Shown here piece after piece: positions 1-9,497 of a stretch of 64,000 nucleotides of DNA. Source of the DNA: Streptomyces rapamycinicus NRRL 5491 (GTDB lineage Bacteria > Actinomycetota > Actinomycetes > Streptomycetales > Streptomycetaceae); the NCBI RefSeq assembly GCF_024298965.1, contig NZ_CP085193.1, forward strand, positions 5,394,001 through 5,458,000, read 5' to 3'. The notes below the pieces were generated by a model, which had not been told where the DNA came from, made no database searches, and was given only the letters and a program-made list of their open reading frames with translations. Both the position numbers and the translations under genes were made by a program. Position 1 is the stretch's first letter; each line of letters opens with the position of its first letter.

Positions 1-1190
1 GCCGCGGCCTCCGCACCCGCCGGACGCTGACTCGCCGAGCCCTCGCCCGCGCTGCGGGAGCGCCGTACCGGAGGCTCGGCCGCCGGGGCGGGAGTGTCCC
101 CCGCCGCGTCCGCCGTCTCCGCCGGGCGCTGGCTCGCGGAACCCTGGCTCGCACTACGGGAGCGCCGTGCTGGGCGCTCAGCCGCAGAGGCGGGAGCCTC
201 CCCCGCCGTGTCCGCCGTCTCCACCGGGCGCTGGCTCGCCGAACCCTGGCTCGCACTGCGCGCACGCCGGGCGGGGCGCTCGGCCGCCGGGGTCTGGTCC
301 TCCGCAGCCTCCGCAGCCGCATCCGCCGGGCGCTGGCTCGCCGAGCCCGCCGTCGCGCTGCGGGTGCGGCGGGCGGGGCGCTCGCCCGCGGCGGCGCCCG
401 CCGCACGGGCACCGCGCGCCGGGCGGGCCGGGGCAGGGGGCAGCTGGCCCTTGAGCGGGCCCCACTCGTTGGGGTCGGGGACGCCCGGCGGCAGCATCTG
501 CCGCCGCTTGGGGCCGCCGTGTCCGGACTCCCCCGGCTCCTTCGCGCCCGGCCATGCCTTGACGACCCGGGCCGCCAGTACGAAGTCCTTGCGCAGCGGA
601 TGCCCCTCGAAGCCGTCGGGGAGCAGCAGCGGTGCGAGCCCGGGGTGGCCGGGGAAGCCGATGCCGAACATCTCGTGGGTCTCGCGCTCATGCCAGGCGG
701 CCCCGGCGTAGACGCCGGTCGCGGTCGGCAGCGCGGGGGCCTCGTGCGGCACGGTCGTGCGCACCAGCAGACCGCGCACCGCGAGTCCGGCCCCGGGCCC
801 GGGCCCGGGCGTGGCCCCGGGGGCTCCCAGGGCGACGACGCGCGCGGCCACCCGGAAGCCGGTGCCCGGCTCGTCGACCGCGCTCAGCCAGTCGAAGTAG
901 GTGCAGCCGAGGGTGTCGCGGGCCGTCTCCAGCGCCGCGATCCAGGAGTCGGTGGGCACGTCGACGGTCAGCAGGCCGTACGCCTCCTCCGCCGTGGCAC
1001 CCACGCCGAACAGCTCGGCGGCGGAACGCGGCAGCCAGCCCACGGGCGGCGCGGCCTCAGCCGCGGGCTCCACCTCGGAGACCTCGGGGACGTCGGCCTC
1101 CGTGACCTCCGCCGCGCCGCTCCGCCCCGCCGTCTCGCTCGGCCCCGCCGTCTCGTTCCTCGGCTCGTTGGCCTCGTTGCGCTCGGTCAT
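1..1190 (-). CDS. nuoC2: NADH-quinone oxidoreductase subunit C, second locus (partial)
   Basis: The gene starts with ATG at 1190 and is still open at the left edge, so the C-terminus is missing. The first ~230 residues form the NuoC (30-kDa subunit) domain of the Complex I peripheral arm. The signature [18 protein letters not shown] is followed by GHPLRKDF. NuoC helps connect the iron-sulfur chain to the membrane domain. The start overlaps the nuoB2 stop as ATGA, so the genes are probably translationally coupled. Past the NuoC domain the protein continues for at least 165 residues as an Ala/Pro/Arg/Ser-rich tail with 34-residue tandem repeats, which ordinary NuoC proteins lack. The family call is secure; the role of the tail is unknown. 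Confidence 0.88.
   Translation of the reverse strand, partial: MTERNEANEPRNETAGPSETAGRSGAAEVTEADVPEVSEVEPAAEAAPPVGWLPRSAAELFGVGATAEEAYGLLTVDVPTDSWIAALETARDTLGCTYFDWLSAVDEPGTGFRVAARVVALGAPGATPGPGPGAGLAVRGLLVRTTVPHEAPALPTATGVYAGAAWHERETHEMFGIGFPGHPGLAPLLLPDGFEGHPLRKDFVLAARVVKAWPGAKEPGESGHGGPKRRQMLPPGVPDPNEWGPLKGQLPPAPARPARGARAAGAAAGERPARRTRSATAGSASQRPADAAAEAAEDQTPAAERPARRARSASQGSASQRPVETADTAGEAPASAAERPARRSRSASQGSASQRPAETADAAGDTPAPAAEPPVRRSRSAGEGSASQRPAGAEAA
22..429 (-). repeat. Four 102-bp tandem repeats in nuoC2
   Basis: Copies begin at 22, 124, 226 and 328 with an exact period of 102 bp (34 codons), and the array may continue beyond the left edge. On the minus strand each copy encodes a variant of [14 protein letters not shown] followed by an Ala-rich stretch and ERPARRSRS. 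The copies differ by scattered substitutions but keep the period. Confidence 0.85.
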
Positions 1191-1843
1191 CGGGTGTCTT
1201 CCCGTCCCGGAGGCGTGACCAGCCCGCTGCGCAGCGCGGCCGCCGACGGACGGCCCGCGGCCGTAGACGCGGCGCCGGGCCCGGAATTTCCGTAGCGCTC
1301 GCCCAGCGACTCGCGGGCGATCTTCTCCTGGAGCTTGAGGATGCCCTGGAGCAGCGCCTCGGGCCGGGGCGGGCAGCCGGGGACGTAGACGTCGACGGGG
1401 ATGATCTGGTCGACGCCCTTGGTCACGGCGTACGAGTCCCAGTAGGGGCCGCCGCAGTTCGAGCAGGCTCCGAAGGAGATCACGTACTTCGGCTCCGGCA
1501 TCTGCTCGTACAGCCGCTTCACCGCGGGCGCCATCTTGTCCGTGACCGTGCCGGAGACGACCATCAGGTCGGCCTGGCGCGGCCCCGGCGCGAAGGGGAT
1601 CACGCCGAGCCGGATGAAGTCGTGGCGGGCCATCGACGCCGCGATGAATTCGATCGCGCAGCAGGCGAGCCCGAAGTTGAAGACCCACAGGCTGTAGCGG
1701 CGGCCCCAGTTCAGGACCACCTTCATCGGCTCGGGGGCCAGCCGGGCCAGCGTGCCGAGGCGGCGCGGCTCCGGCAGGTCCACCGGGGCGGGCGCGGGGG
1801 CCGGCGGCCCGGAGGCCGTCGTCGGCGTCGGGTTGGGTGTCAC
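1187..1843 (-). CDS. nuoB2: NADH-quinone oxidoreductase subunit B, second locus
   Basis: This subunit carries the terminal N2 [4Fe-4S] cluster that passes electrons to menaquinone. The 218-residue protein has the tandem-cysteine motif [21 protein letters not shown], a cysteine at GACSNCGG and [11 protein letters not shown], all typical of NuoB. The GTG start at 1843 overlaps the nuoA2 stop as GTGA; reading further upstream would run into nuoA2. Its C-terminus has a ~30-residue Ala/Gly-rich extension. It differs clearly from the NuoB at 40575-41129, so the window encodes two Complex I isoforms. Confidence 0.93.
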   Translation of the reverse strand: MTPNPTPTTASGPPAPAPAPVDLPEPRRLGTLARLAPEPMKVVLNWGRRYSLWVFNFGLACCAIEFIAASMARHDFIRLGVIPFAPGPRQADLMVVSGTVTDKMAPAVKRLYEQMPEPKYVISFGACSNCGGPYWDSYAVTKGVDQIIPVDVYVPGCPPRPEALLQGILKLQEKIARESLGERYGNSGPGAASTAAGRPSAAALRSGLVTPPGREDTR

Positions 1844-2262
1844 GTCCACTCCAGGACGCCCTTCTTCCATGCGTACAGCAGACCTACGGCGAGGAACCCG
1901 AGGAAGACGAACATCTCCACCAGCGTGGCGGCCCCGAAGCCGGGCGCCGCGAAGACCGTCGCCCACGGGAACAAGAAGATCGAGTCCACGGCGAAAATCA
2001 CATACAGAAAAGCGTAGACGTAGTAGCGGACCTGGGTGTGGGCCCAGCCCTCGCCCACGGGGTCCACTCCGCACTCGTAGGTCAGCAGCTTCTCGGGGGT
2101 GGGCACGACGGGCCGCAGCAGCCGTCCGGCCCCGAAGGCCACGGCGACGAAGATCACGCCGATCGCCGCCAGCAGTCCGACCACCGTATAGCCGTGGAAG
2201 TAGTCGGCCGCGAGCTGGACGCTGGTGACGCTGGTGGTGCGTACGGTCGTCGCCTCCGGCAC
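1840..2262 (-). CDS. nuoA2: NADH-quinone oxidoreductase subunit A, second locus
   Basis: Small membrane subunit of Complex I, 140 residues, with three hydrophobic helices. The NuoA motif [15 protein letters not shown] is followed by [23 protein letters not shown]; the loop cysteine is in ECGVDP. It is the first gene of the second nuo locus in this orientation. The GTG start at 2262 follows a purine-rich site (GGGAGCGAGGGG). The two other genes of this locus in the window follow by 4-bp overlaps. The 180 bp between it and the divergent sensor kinase at 2443 should hold both promoters; no clear operator was seen. Confidence 0.93.
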   Translation of the reverse strand: MPEATTVRTTSVTSVQLAADYFHGYTVVGLLAAIGVIFVAVAFGAGRLLRPVVPTPEKLLTYECGVDPVGEGWAHTQVRYYVYAFLYVIFAVDSIFLFPWATVFAAPGFGAATLVEMFVFLGFLAVGLLYAWKKGVLEWT

Positions 2263-2442
2263 GTCCGCCCCTCGCTCCCTGGTCTCGTGGTGCTTGTCCG
2301 CTCCTCGTCGACCTCGCGTGTTCGACGATCCGTACGGACGGGAAGTCTAGGCCCTGCCGCCACCCGGCCGGGCGGCCCGTCCGCCATGCGGTGGGGGTAG
2401 CCCCATGGCGGAGCCCCCGTGGGGCCGGGCAGTCTTGCTGTC

Positions 2443-3714
2443 ATGACCTCCAGTTCCCCCGTCGTCGGGCCCGTCGAGGGCCCCGACGGCCCCGACGGCG
2501 GCGGCCGTGGCGGCCGTGGCCGCGCCGAAGAGCGGCTGCCGCGCCCGCCCGCGTTCGCCTTTCCCACGCAGACCTGGAAGGAGATCGCGTATCTCCTGGC
2601 CAATCTGCTGGTGGGCATCGTGTGCTTCGTCTTCACCCTGGTCTGGCTGGCTGTGGGCCTGGGACTGGCCGTCACGGTGGTGGGCCTGCCCCTGCTGGCC
2701 CTGGGGCTGCGGTTCAGCCGGCTGCTCGGCCGGTTCGAGCGCAACCGCGCCAGGGCGCTGCTCTCGGTGCGCATCGATGAGCCCAGCCCCCTGCCGTACC
2801 AGCCGGACAGCGGCTTCCTCGGCAGGCTGTGGACGAGTCTGCGGGACCCGGTCGGCTGGCGGGCCACGCTGTACGCCCTGATCCGGCTGCCGTGGTCGGT
2901 GGTCACCTTCGCGACCACCCTGACCTCGCTGTTCGCCGCCTGGCCGGTGCTGCCGTGGATCGCCCGGGGGCTGACGCATGTGGACCGGGCGATGGTGCGC
3001 GGGCTGCTGTTCCCCTCCGACGAGCTGGAGCGGCGGATCGCCGAGCTGGAGTCGGACCGGGGCACGGTGGTGGACACCGCCGCCGCCGATCTGCGCCGGA
3101 TCGAACGCGACCTCCACGACGGCGCCCAGGCCCGGCTGGTCGCCCTCGCCATGGGGCTCGGTCTGGCGAAGGAGAAGCTGGAGGAGGACCCGGAGGCCGC
3201 CGCGAAGATGGTCGACGAGGCCCACGGCGAGGTGAAGCTCGCCCTCCAGGAACTGCGCGACCTCGCCCGCGGCATCCACCCGGCCATCCTCACCGACCGC
3301 GGTCTCGGCCCCGCCCTCTCCGCGCTCTCGGCCCGCTGCACCGTGCCCGTGAAGGTGTCGGTCGAGCTGCCCGAACGCCCGGCACCGGCCATCGAGGGCA
3401 TCGCCTACTTCACCGTCTCCGAACTGCTGCAGAACATCAGCAAGCACAGTGGCGCCCGGACCGCCGAGGTCGAGCTGTGGCGCACCGAGGACCGGCTGCT
3501 GATCCAGGTGCGGGACGACGGGCGCGGCGGGGCGTCCACCGACGGGGGCACGGGGCTCGCGGGCCTGGCGGAGCGACTGGGCTCGGTGGACGGGCTGTTC
3601 GTGGTGGACTCGCCGTCCGGTGGGCCGACCGCCGTGACCGCCGAGCTGCCCTGGCGCCACCGGACCGGGTCGGCGGCGGGCGCGGCGGTGGCACGGTCCG
3701 GGCGAAGGGCCTGA
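2443..3714 (+). CDS. Two-component sensor histidine kinase (first of a tandem pair)
   Basis: A 423-residue membrane kinase. The N-terminal half (about residues 45-190) has paired hydrophobic helices resembling the Streptomyces 'putative sensor' domain. A HisKA_3 dimerisation domain follows, with RIERDLHDGAQARLV and phospho-acceptor His at about 225. The C-terminal HATPase has FTVSELLQNISKHSG and DDGRGG. It should autophosphorylate and act on the regulator at 5442. The ATG at 2443 was chosen because further upstream the reading is short and low-complexity; the ribosome binding site is weak. Its catalytic half is almost identical in DNA to the next gene. The signal sensed is not evident. Confidence 0.85.
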   Translation: MTSSSPVVGPVEGPDGPDGGGRGGRGRAEERLPRPPAFAFPTQTWKEIAYLLANLLVGIVCFVFTLVWLAVGLGLAVTVVGLPLLALGLRFSRLLGRFERNRARALLSVRIDEPSPLPYQPDSGFLGRLWTSLRDPVGWRATLYALIRLPWSVVTFATTLTSLFAAWPVLPWIARGLTHVDRAMVRGLLFPSDELERRIAELESDRGTVVDTAAADLRRIERDLHDGAQARLVALAMGLGLAKEKLEEDPEAAAKMVDEAHGEVKLALQELRDLARGIHPAILTDRGLGPALSALSARCTVPVKVSVELPERPAPAIEGIAYFTVSELLQNISKHSGARTAEVELWRTEDRLLIQVRDDGRGGASTDGGTGLAGLAERLGSVDGLFVVDSPSGGPTAVTAELPWRHRTGSAAGAAVARSGRRA

Positions 3715-3892
3715 CCCCTGACCTCACCCCTTGAGGTCCTGCCCCCTCGAGGTCCTGACCGCACCCCTCGGGGTAGGGCTAACCCCCCGGTGAAGAGGCC
3801 GACCCACCCGATGGCCGGGCCAGGCCCGCTCCGGGACTCTTGGGGATACGCAGAAGCGCGACCGATCAGGCCCCCGGAGGACGGACGAGACG

Positions 3893-5239
3893 ATGGCCAC
3901 CGCATACCGCCCCTACGAGCCGGGGACCGAGCCCCGTGGCCAGCTGGTGCCCGCAGTGCTGAAGGCGCCGTTCCAGGGCCGCGTGTGGCGTGAGTTCCTC
4001 TATGTCCTGATCAGCCTGCCGATGGCCATCCTCACCTTCGTCTACACGGTCACGATGATCGCGCTCGGCGCCGGGCTGCTGATCACCTTCCTCGGCGTCC
4101 CGGTGCTCGGCGCCGCCCTCGCGGGCTGCCGGGCGCTCGGCGTCGTCGAGCGGGCCCGCGCCCGGGCGCTGCTGGGGCTGGAGGTGGCCGAGCCCGAGCC
4201 GGTGCTCGGCCGGAGGGGCGGCCGCGGGGGCAGGCGCGGACCGGTCGCCTGGGTGGGCGCGCTGCTCAGGAGCGGCACCTCCTGGCGGCATGTGATCTAC
4301 GCGCTGATCCATCTGCCGTGGGCGGTGCTCTCCTTCGGCTTCGCGGTGGCGTTCACCTTCTACGGCTGGGGCTTCGCGACCTATCCGCTGTGGCGCTGGG
4401 TCTTCCCCCGGTACCTGGACGAGCCGGGCCTGGAGCTCTTCGGGGATGACGAGCGCGGACGCCACTTCTATCTGGACACCCCGTTCGAGGTCGGCGCGGC
4501 CTGTGCCGCCGGGGTGCTGGTGCTGCTGCTGACCCCGTGGATCATGCGGGCGCTGACCTCGGTCGACCGGATCATGGTGACCGGGCTGCTCGGCCCGTCC
4601 CGGCTGGCGAGCCGGGTCTGGGAGCTGGAGTCGGACCGGGGGACGGTGGTGGACACCGCCTCCGCCGATCTGCGCCGGATCGAACGCGACCTCCACGACG
4701 GCGCCCAGGCCCGGCTGGTCGCCCTCGCCATGGATCTGGGCCTGGCGAAGGAGAAGCTGGAGGAGGACCCGGAGGCCGCCGCCAAGATGGTCGACGAGGC
4801 CCACGGCGAGGTGAAGCTCGCCCTCCAGGAACTGCGCGACCTCGCCCGCGGCATCCACCCCGCCATCCTCACCGACCGCGGCCTCGACCCCGCCCTCTCC
4901 GCGCTCGCCGCCCGCTGCACCGTCCCGGTGAAGGCGACCGTGGACCTTCCGCAGCGGCCCGCGCCCGCGATCGAGGGCATCGTCTACTTCACCGTCTCCG
5001 AGCTGCTGCAGAACATCAGCAAGCACAGCGGGGCCCGTACCGCCGAGGTCGACGTCTGGCGCACCGAGGACCGGCTGCTGATCCAGATCACGGACGACGG
5101 GCGGGGCGGGGCCGACACCTCCACCGGTTCGGGTCTCGCCGGACTGGCCGAGCGGATCGACGCGGTGGACGGAGTCCTCGTGGTCCACTCCCCGGCGGGC
5201 GGCCCGACCACGGTGACCGCCGAGCTCCCCTGGCGCTGA
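3893..5239 (+). CDS. Two-component sensor histidine kinase (second of a tandem pair)
   Basis: A 448-residue paralogue of the preceding kinase with the same layout: membrane sensor region (about residues 30-215, including an inserted segment with FTFYGWGF), HisKA_3 with LRRIERDLHDGAQAR (His about 268) and a C-terminal HATPase (LLQNISKHSG, DDGRGG). The sensor half is clearly diverged while the kinase core is near-identical, suggesting different inputs to one output. A GAGGACGG site precedes the ATG. Two kinases with one response regulator is unusual but recurs in Streptomyces. Confidence 0.87.
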   Translation: MATAYRPYEPGTEPRGQLVPAVLKAPFQGRVWREFLYVLISLPMAILTFVYTVTMIALGAGLLITFLGVPVLGAALAGCRALGVVERARARALLGLEVAEPEPVLGRRGGRGGRRGPVAWVGALLRSGTSWRHVIYALIHLPWAVLSFGFAVAFTFYGWGFATYPLWRWVFPRYLDEPGLELFGDDERGRHFYLDTPFEVGAACAAGVLVLLLTPWIMRALTSVDRIMVTGLLGPSRLASRVWELESDRGTVVDTASADLRRIERDLHDGAQARLVALAMDLGLAKEKLEEDPEAAAKMVDEAHGEVKLALQELRDLARGIHPAILTDRGLDPALSALAARCTVPVKATVDLPQRPAPAIEGIVYFTVSELLQNISKHSGARTAEVDVWRTEDRLLIQITDDGRGGADTSTGSGLAGLAERIDAVDGVLVVHSPAGGPTTVTAELPWR

Positions 5240-5244
5240 GGCAC

Positions 5245-5331
5245 ACGACCTCGGCCTGACGGCGCACGACTCTGGCGCCGGCGGCGTACGACCCTGGCAC
5301 CGATGACGCACGACCCTGGCGCCGGCGGCGC
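5245..5331. repeat. Four-copy ~22-bp tandem repeat between kinase and regulator
   Basis: Imperfect copies start at 5245 (21 bp), 5266, 5288 and 5310, each beginning ACGACYCTGGC or a close variant. The array sits in the 200-bp gap before the response regulator. No protein-coding role is visible. Confidence 0.7.
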
Positions 5332-5441
5332 ACACCCCTCCACTTGTACGCGGCCCGTACGCGGCCGGTTCTGCGCGACGCGAGCGGCCGAACCCTGGGA
5401 TGCTGGTCCCGACGAACCGAGCGAAACGGGGGCCGAGCATC

Positions 5442-6113
5442 GTGGCGGACAGAGTACGGGTGGTCATCGCCGAGGATTCGGTGCTGCTGCGGGAGGGGCT
5501 GACCCGGCTGCTGACCGACCGGGGCCATGACGTGGTCGCGGGCGTCGGGGACGCGGAAGCGCTGATCAAGTCGGTGCGGGAGCTGGCCGACGAGGGCGCG
5601 CCACCGGATGTGGTGGTGGCCGACGTCCGGATGCCGCCCACGCACACCGACGAGGGGGTCCGGGCGGCCGTCCGGCTGCGCCGCGACCACCCTGGCCTGG
5701 CGGTGCTGGTCCTGTCGCAGTACGTGGAGGAGCAGTACGCCACCGAGTTGCTCGCCGGGAGCAGCCGGGGCGTGGGCTATCTGCTCAAGGACCGGGTGGC
5801 CGAGGTGCGCGAGTTCGTGGACGCGGTGGTGCGGGTCGCCCGGGGCGGCACGGCGCTCGACCCGGAGGTGGTCGCCCAGCTGCTGGGCCGCAGCCGCAAG
5901 CAGGATGTGCTGGCCGGGCTCACCCCGAGGGAGCGGGAGGTCCTGGGGCTGATGGCGGAGGGCCGTACCAATTCGGCCATCGCCCGGCAGCTCGTGGTGA
6001 GCGACGGCGCGGTCGAGAAGCATGTGAGCAACATCTTCCTGAAGCTCGGCCTGTCGCCGAGTGACGGGGATCACCGTCGGGTGCTCGCCGTCCTCACCTA
6101 TCTCAATTCCTGA
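5442..6113 (+). CDS. LuxR/NarL-family response regulator
   Basis: A 223-residue response regulator. The receiver domain begins VRVVIAEDSVLLREGL and has its phospho-acceptor Asp at about 61 in VVVADVRMP. The output domain is a LuxR-type helix-turn-helix: LTPREREVLGLMAEGRTN, then VEKHVSNIFLKLGL. It is the likely partner of the two kinases just upstream. The GTG at 5442 was preferred over ATG at 5400 because the receiver fold begins right after it. It is a DNA-binding regulator; its targets cannot be read here, but divergent nuoA2 and downstream korAB are plausible neighbours. Confidence 0.88.
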   Translation: MADRVRVVIAEDSVLLREGLTRLLTDRGHDVVAGVGDAEALIKSVRELADEGAPPDVVVADVRMPPTHTDEGVRAAVRLRRDHPGLAVLVLSQYVEEQYATELLAGSSRGVGYLLKDRVAEVREFVDAVVRVARGGTALDPEVVAQLLGRSRKQDVLAGLTPREREVLGLMAEGRTNSAIARQLVVSDGAVEKHVSNIFLKLGLSPSDGDHRRVLAVLTYLNS

Positions 6114-6364
6114 GACTCTCAATTCCTGAAAGCAGACTCCCGCGCGCCAATGCGGGGCCAAAGGCTGAACGGGGGATCAGCGGAAATGACAGCACGGGGG
6201 GAGGGACACGTCGTGCCAAACCAGGACATATATGGTTCTTCTTTCGGCGTCCACCATGTGATCCGGCCAAGGAAGGCCACCCTTACCGACGTACGATGGT
6301 CGTGGGACAACAACCGGTCGGCACCGACTGTCCAGGAGCGCCGCCTCAAGGGAGGTCCGAAGCA

Positions 6365-8309
6365 GTGACCAGCCAGGTCAGCAGCCCGGCCGAGCAGGCC
6401 GAACCAGCCGATCAGCAGGGCGGGCAGACGCCCGCCGGGGGACAGCGATCAGCAGACGGTGGCAAGGAGGTCCGCCGTCTGGACCGGGTGATCATCCGGT
6501 TCGCGGGGGACTCCGGTGACGGTATGCAGCTCACCGGTGACCGGTTCACCTCGGAGACGGCGTCGTTCGGAAACGACCTGTCGACCCTGCCGAACTTCCC
6601 GGCGGAGATCCGCGCCCCCGCCGGCACCCTGCCCGGAGTGTCGAGCTTCCAGCTCCACTTCGCCGATCACGACATCCTCACACCGGGTGACGCGCCGAAC
6701 GTACTGGTGGCGATGAACCCGGCCGCGCTGAAGGCCAACCTCCCCGATGTGCCGCGCGGGGCGGAAATCATCGTCAACACCGACGAGTTCACCAAGCGCC
6801 CCATGGCCAAGGTCGGCTACGACCAAAGCCCTCTGGAGGACGGCTCACTGGACGGCTACCGCGTCCACCCGGTGCCGCTCACCACGCTGACCATCGAGGC
6901 GCTGAAGGAATTCGGGCTCTCCCGCAAGGAGGCCGAGCGCAGCAAGAACATGTTCGCGCTCGGGCTGCTGTCGTGGATGTACCACCGGCCGACCGAGAAC
7001 ACCGAGAAGTTCCTGCGCCAGAAGTTCGCCAAGAAGCCGCAGATCGCCGAGGCGAACGTGGCCGCCTTCCGGGCGGGCTGGAACTTCGGCGAGACCACCG
7101 AGGACTTCGCGGTCTCCTACGAGGTCGCCCCGGCCACCACCGCGTTCCCCACCGGCACCTACCGGAACATCTCCGGGAACCTGGCGCTGTCGTACGGGCT
7201 GATCGCGGCCTCCCGCCAGGCGGACCTGCCGCTGTTCCTGGGGTCGTACCCGATCACCCCGGCCTCGGACATCCTGCACGAGCTGTCCAAGCACAAGAAC
7301 TTCGGCGTGCGCAGCTTCCAGGCCGAGGACGAGATCGCCGGGATCGGCGCCGCGCTGGGCGCGGCCTTCGGCGGCTCCCTCGCCGTGACCACCACCTCCG
7401 GCCCCGGTGTCGCGCTGAAGTCGGAGACCATCGGGCTCGCGGTGTCGCTGGAACTGCCGCTGCTGGTGATCGACATCCAGCGCGGCGGCCCCTCCACCGG
7501 ACTGCCCACCAAGACCGAGCAGGCGGACCTGCTGCAGGCCATGTACGGGCGCAACGGCGAGGCCCCGGTGCCGATCGTGGCCCCGAAGACCCCGGCCGAC
7601 TGCTTCGACGCCGCGATCGACGCCGCCCGGATCGCCCTGGCCTACCGCACCCCGGTGTTCCTGCTGTCGGACGGCTATCTGGCCAACGGCTCGGAGCCCT
7701 GGCGGGTGCCGGACGTCGACGAGCTGCCCGACCTTCGCGTCCAGTTCGCGGCCGGCCCCAACCACACACTCGCCGACGGCACCGAGGTCTTCTGGCCGTA
7801 CAAGCGCGACCCGGAGACCCTGGCCCGCCCCTGGGCCGTGCCCGGAACGCCCGGTCTGGAGCACCGGATCGGCGGCATCGAGAAGCAGGACGGCACGGGG
7901 AACATCTCCTACGACCCGGCCAACCACGACCATATGGTCCGCATCCGCCAGGCCAAGGTGGACGGCATCGCGGTGCCGGACATCGAGGTGGACGACCCGA
8001 CCGGCGACGCCCGCACCCTGGTCCTGGGGTGGGGTTCCACCTACGGCCCGATCACCGCGGCGGTGCGCCGCGTCCGCACCGCGGGCGACCGGATCGCCCA
8101 GGCCCATCTGCGCCATCTCAACCCCTTCCCGGCCAACCTCGGCAAGGTGCTGGAGGGTTACGAGAAGGTCGTGGTGCCGGAGATGAACCTGGGTCAGCTG
8201 GCGACGCTGCTGCGCGCCCGCTATCTGGTCGACACCCGCTCCTTCACCCAGGTCCGCGGGCTGCCCTTCAAGGCCGAACAGCTCGCCACCGCCCTCAAGG
8301 AGGCCATCG

Positions 8310-8317
<8 letters not shown>
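6365..8317 (+). CDS. korA: 2-oxoglutarate:ferredoxin oxidoreductase, alpha subunit
   Basis: Alpha subunit (fused gamma and alpha domains) of the CoA-dependent enzyme that decarboxylates 2-oxoglutarate to succinyl-CoA and reduces ferredoxin. In this 650-residue protein the gamma domain carries IRFAGDSGDGMQLTGDRF near residue 45. The alpha domain begins near residue 270 with PITPASDILHELSK and FQAEDEIAGIGAALGAAFGG. The GTG at 6365 follows GGGAGGT; the region upstream does not read as protein. It overlaps korB by 8 bp, so the subunits are co-translated. Mycobacterial KorAB is an oxygen-tolerant homologue that can bypass 2-oxoglutarate dehydrogenase. No ferredoxin gene is adjacent. Confidence 0.93.
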
Positions 8318-9392
<1,075 letters not shown>

Positions 9393-9439
9393 CCCCCGTA
9401 AGGCGCCCAGCGGGCGCGTTCGTACATACGGGCACAGGC

Positions 9440-9483
9440 GGGTGCCCGGCCGGAGCGTCTGACCGCGCCCCGGCCGGGCACCC
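9440..9483 (+). terminator. Perfect 14-bp hairpin after korB
   Basis: GGGTGCCCGGCCGG (9440-9453) pairs perfectly with CCGGCCGGGCACCC (9470-9483) around a 16-nt loop. It lies 48 bp after korB and 15 bp before the next start codon. There is no clear T-run, as is common for Streptomyces terminators. Confidence 0.75.
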
Positions 9484-9497
9484 GCTCTGCTATCCGC

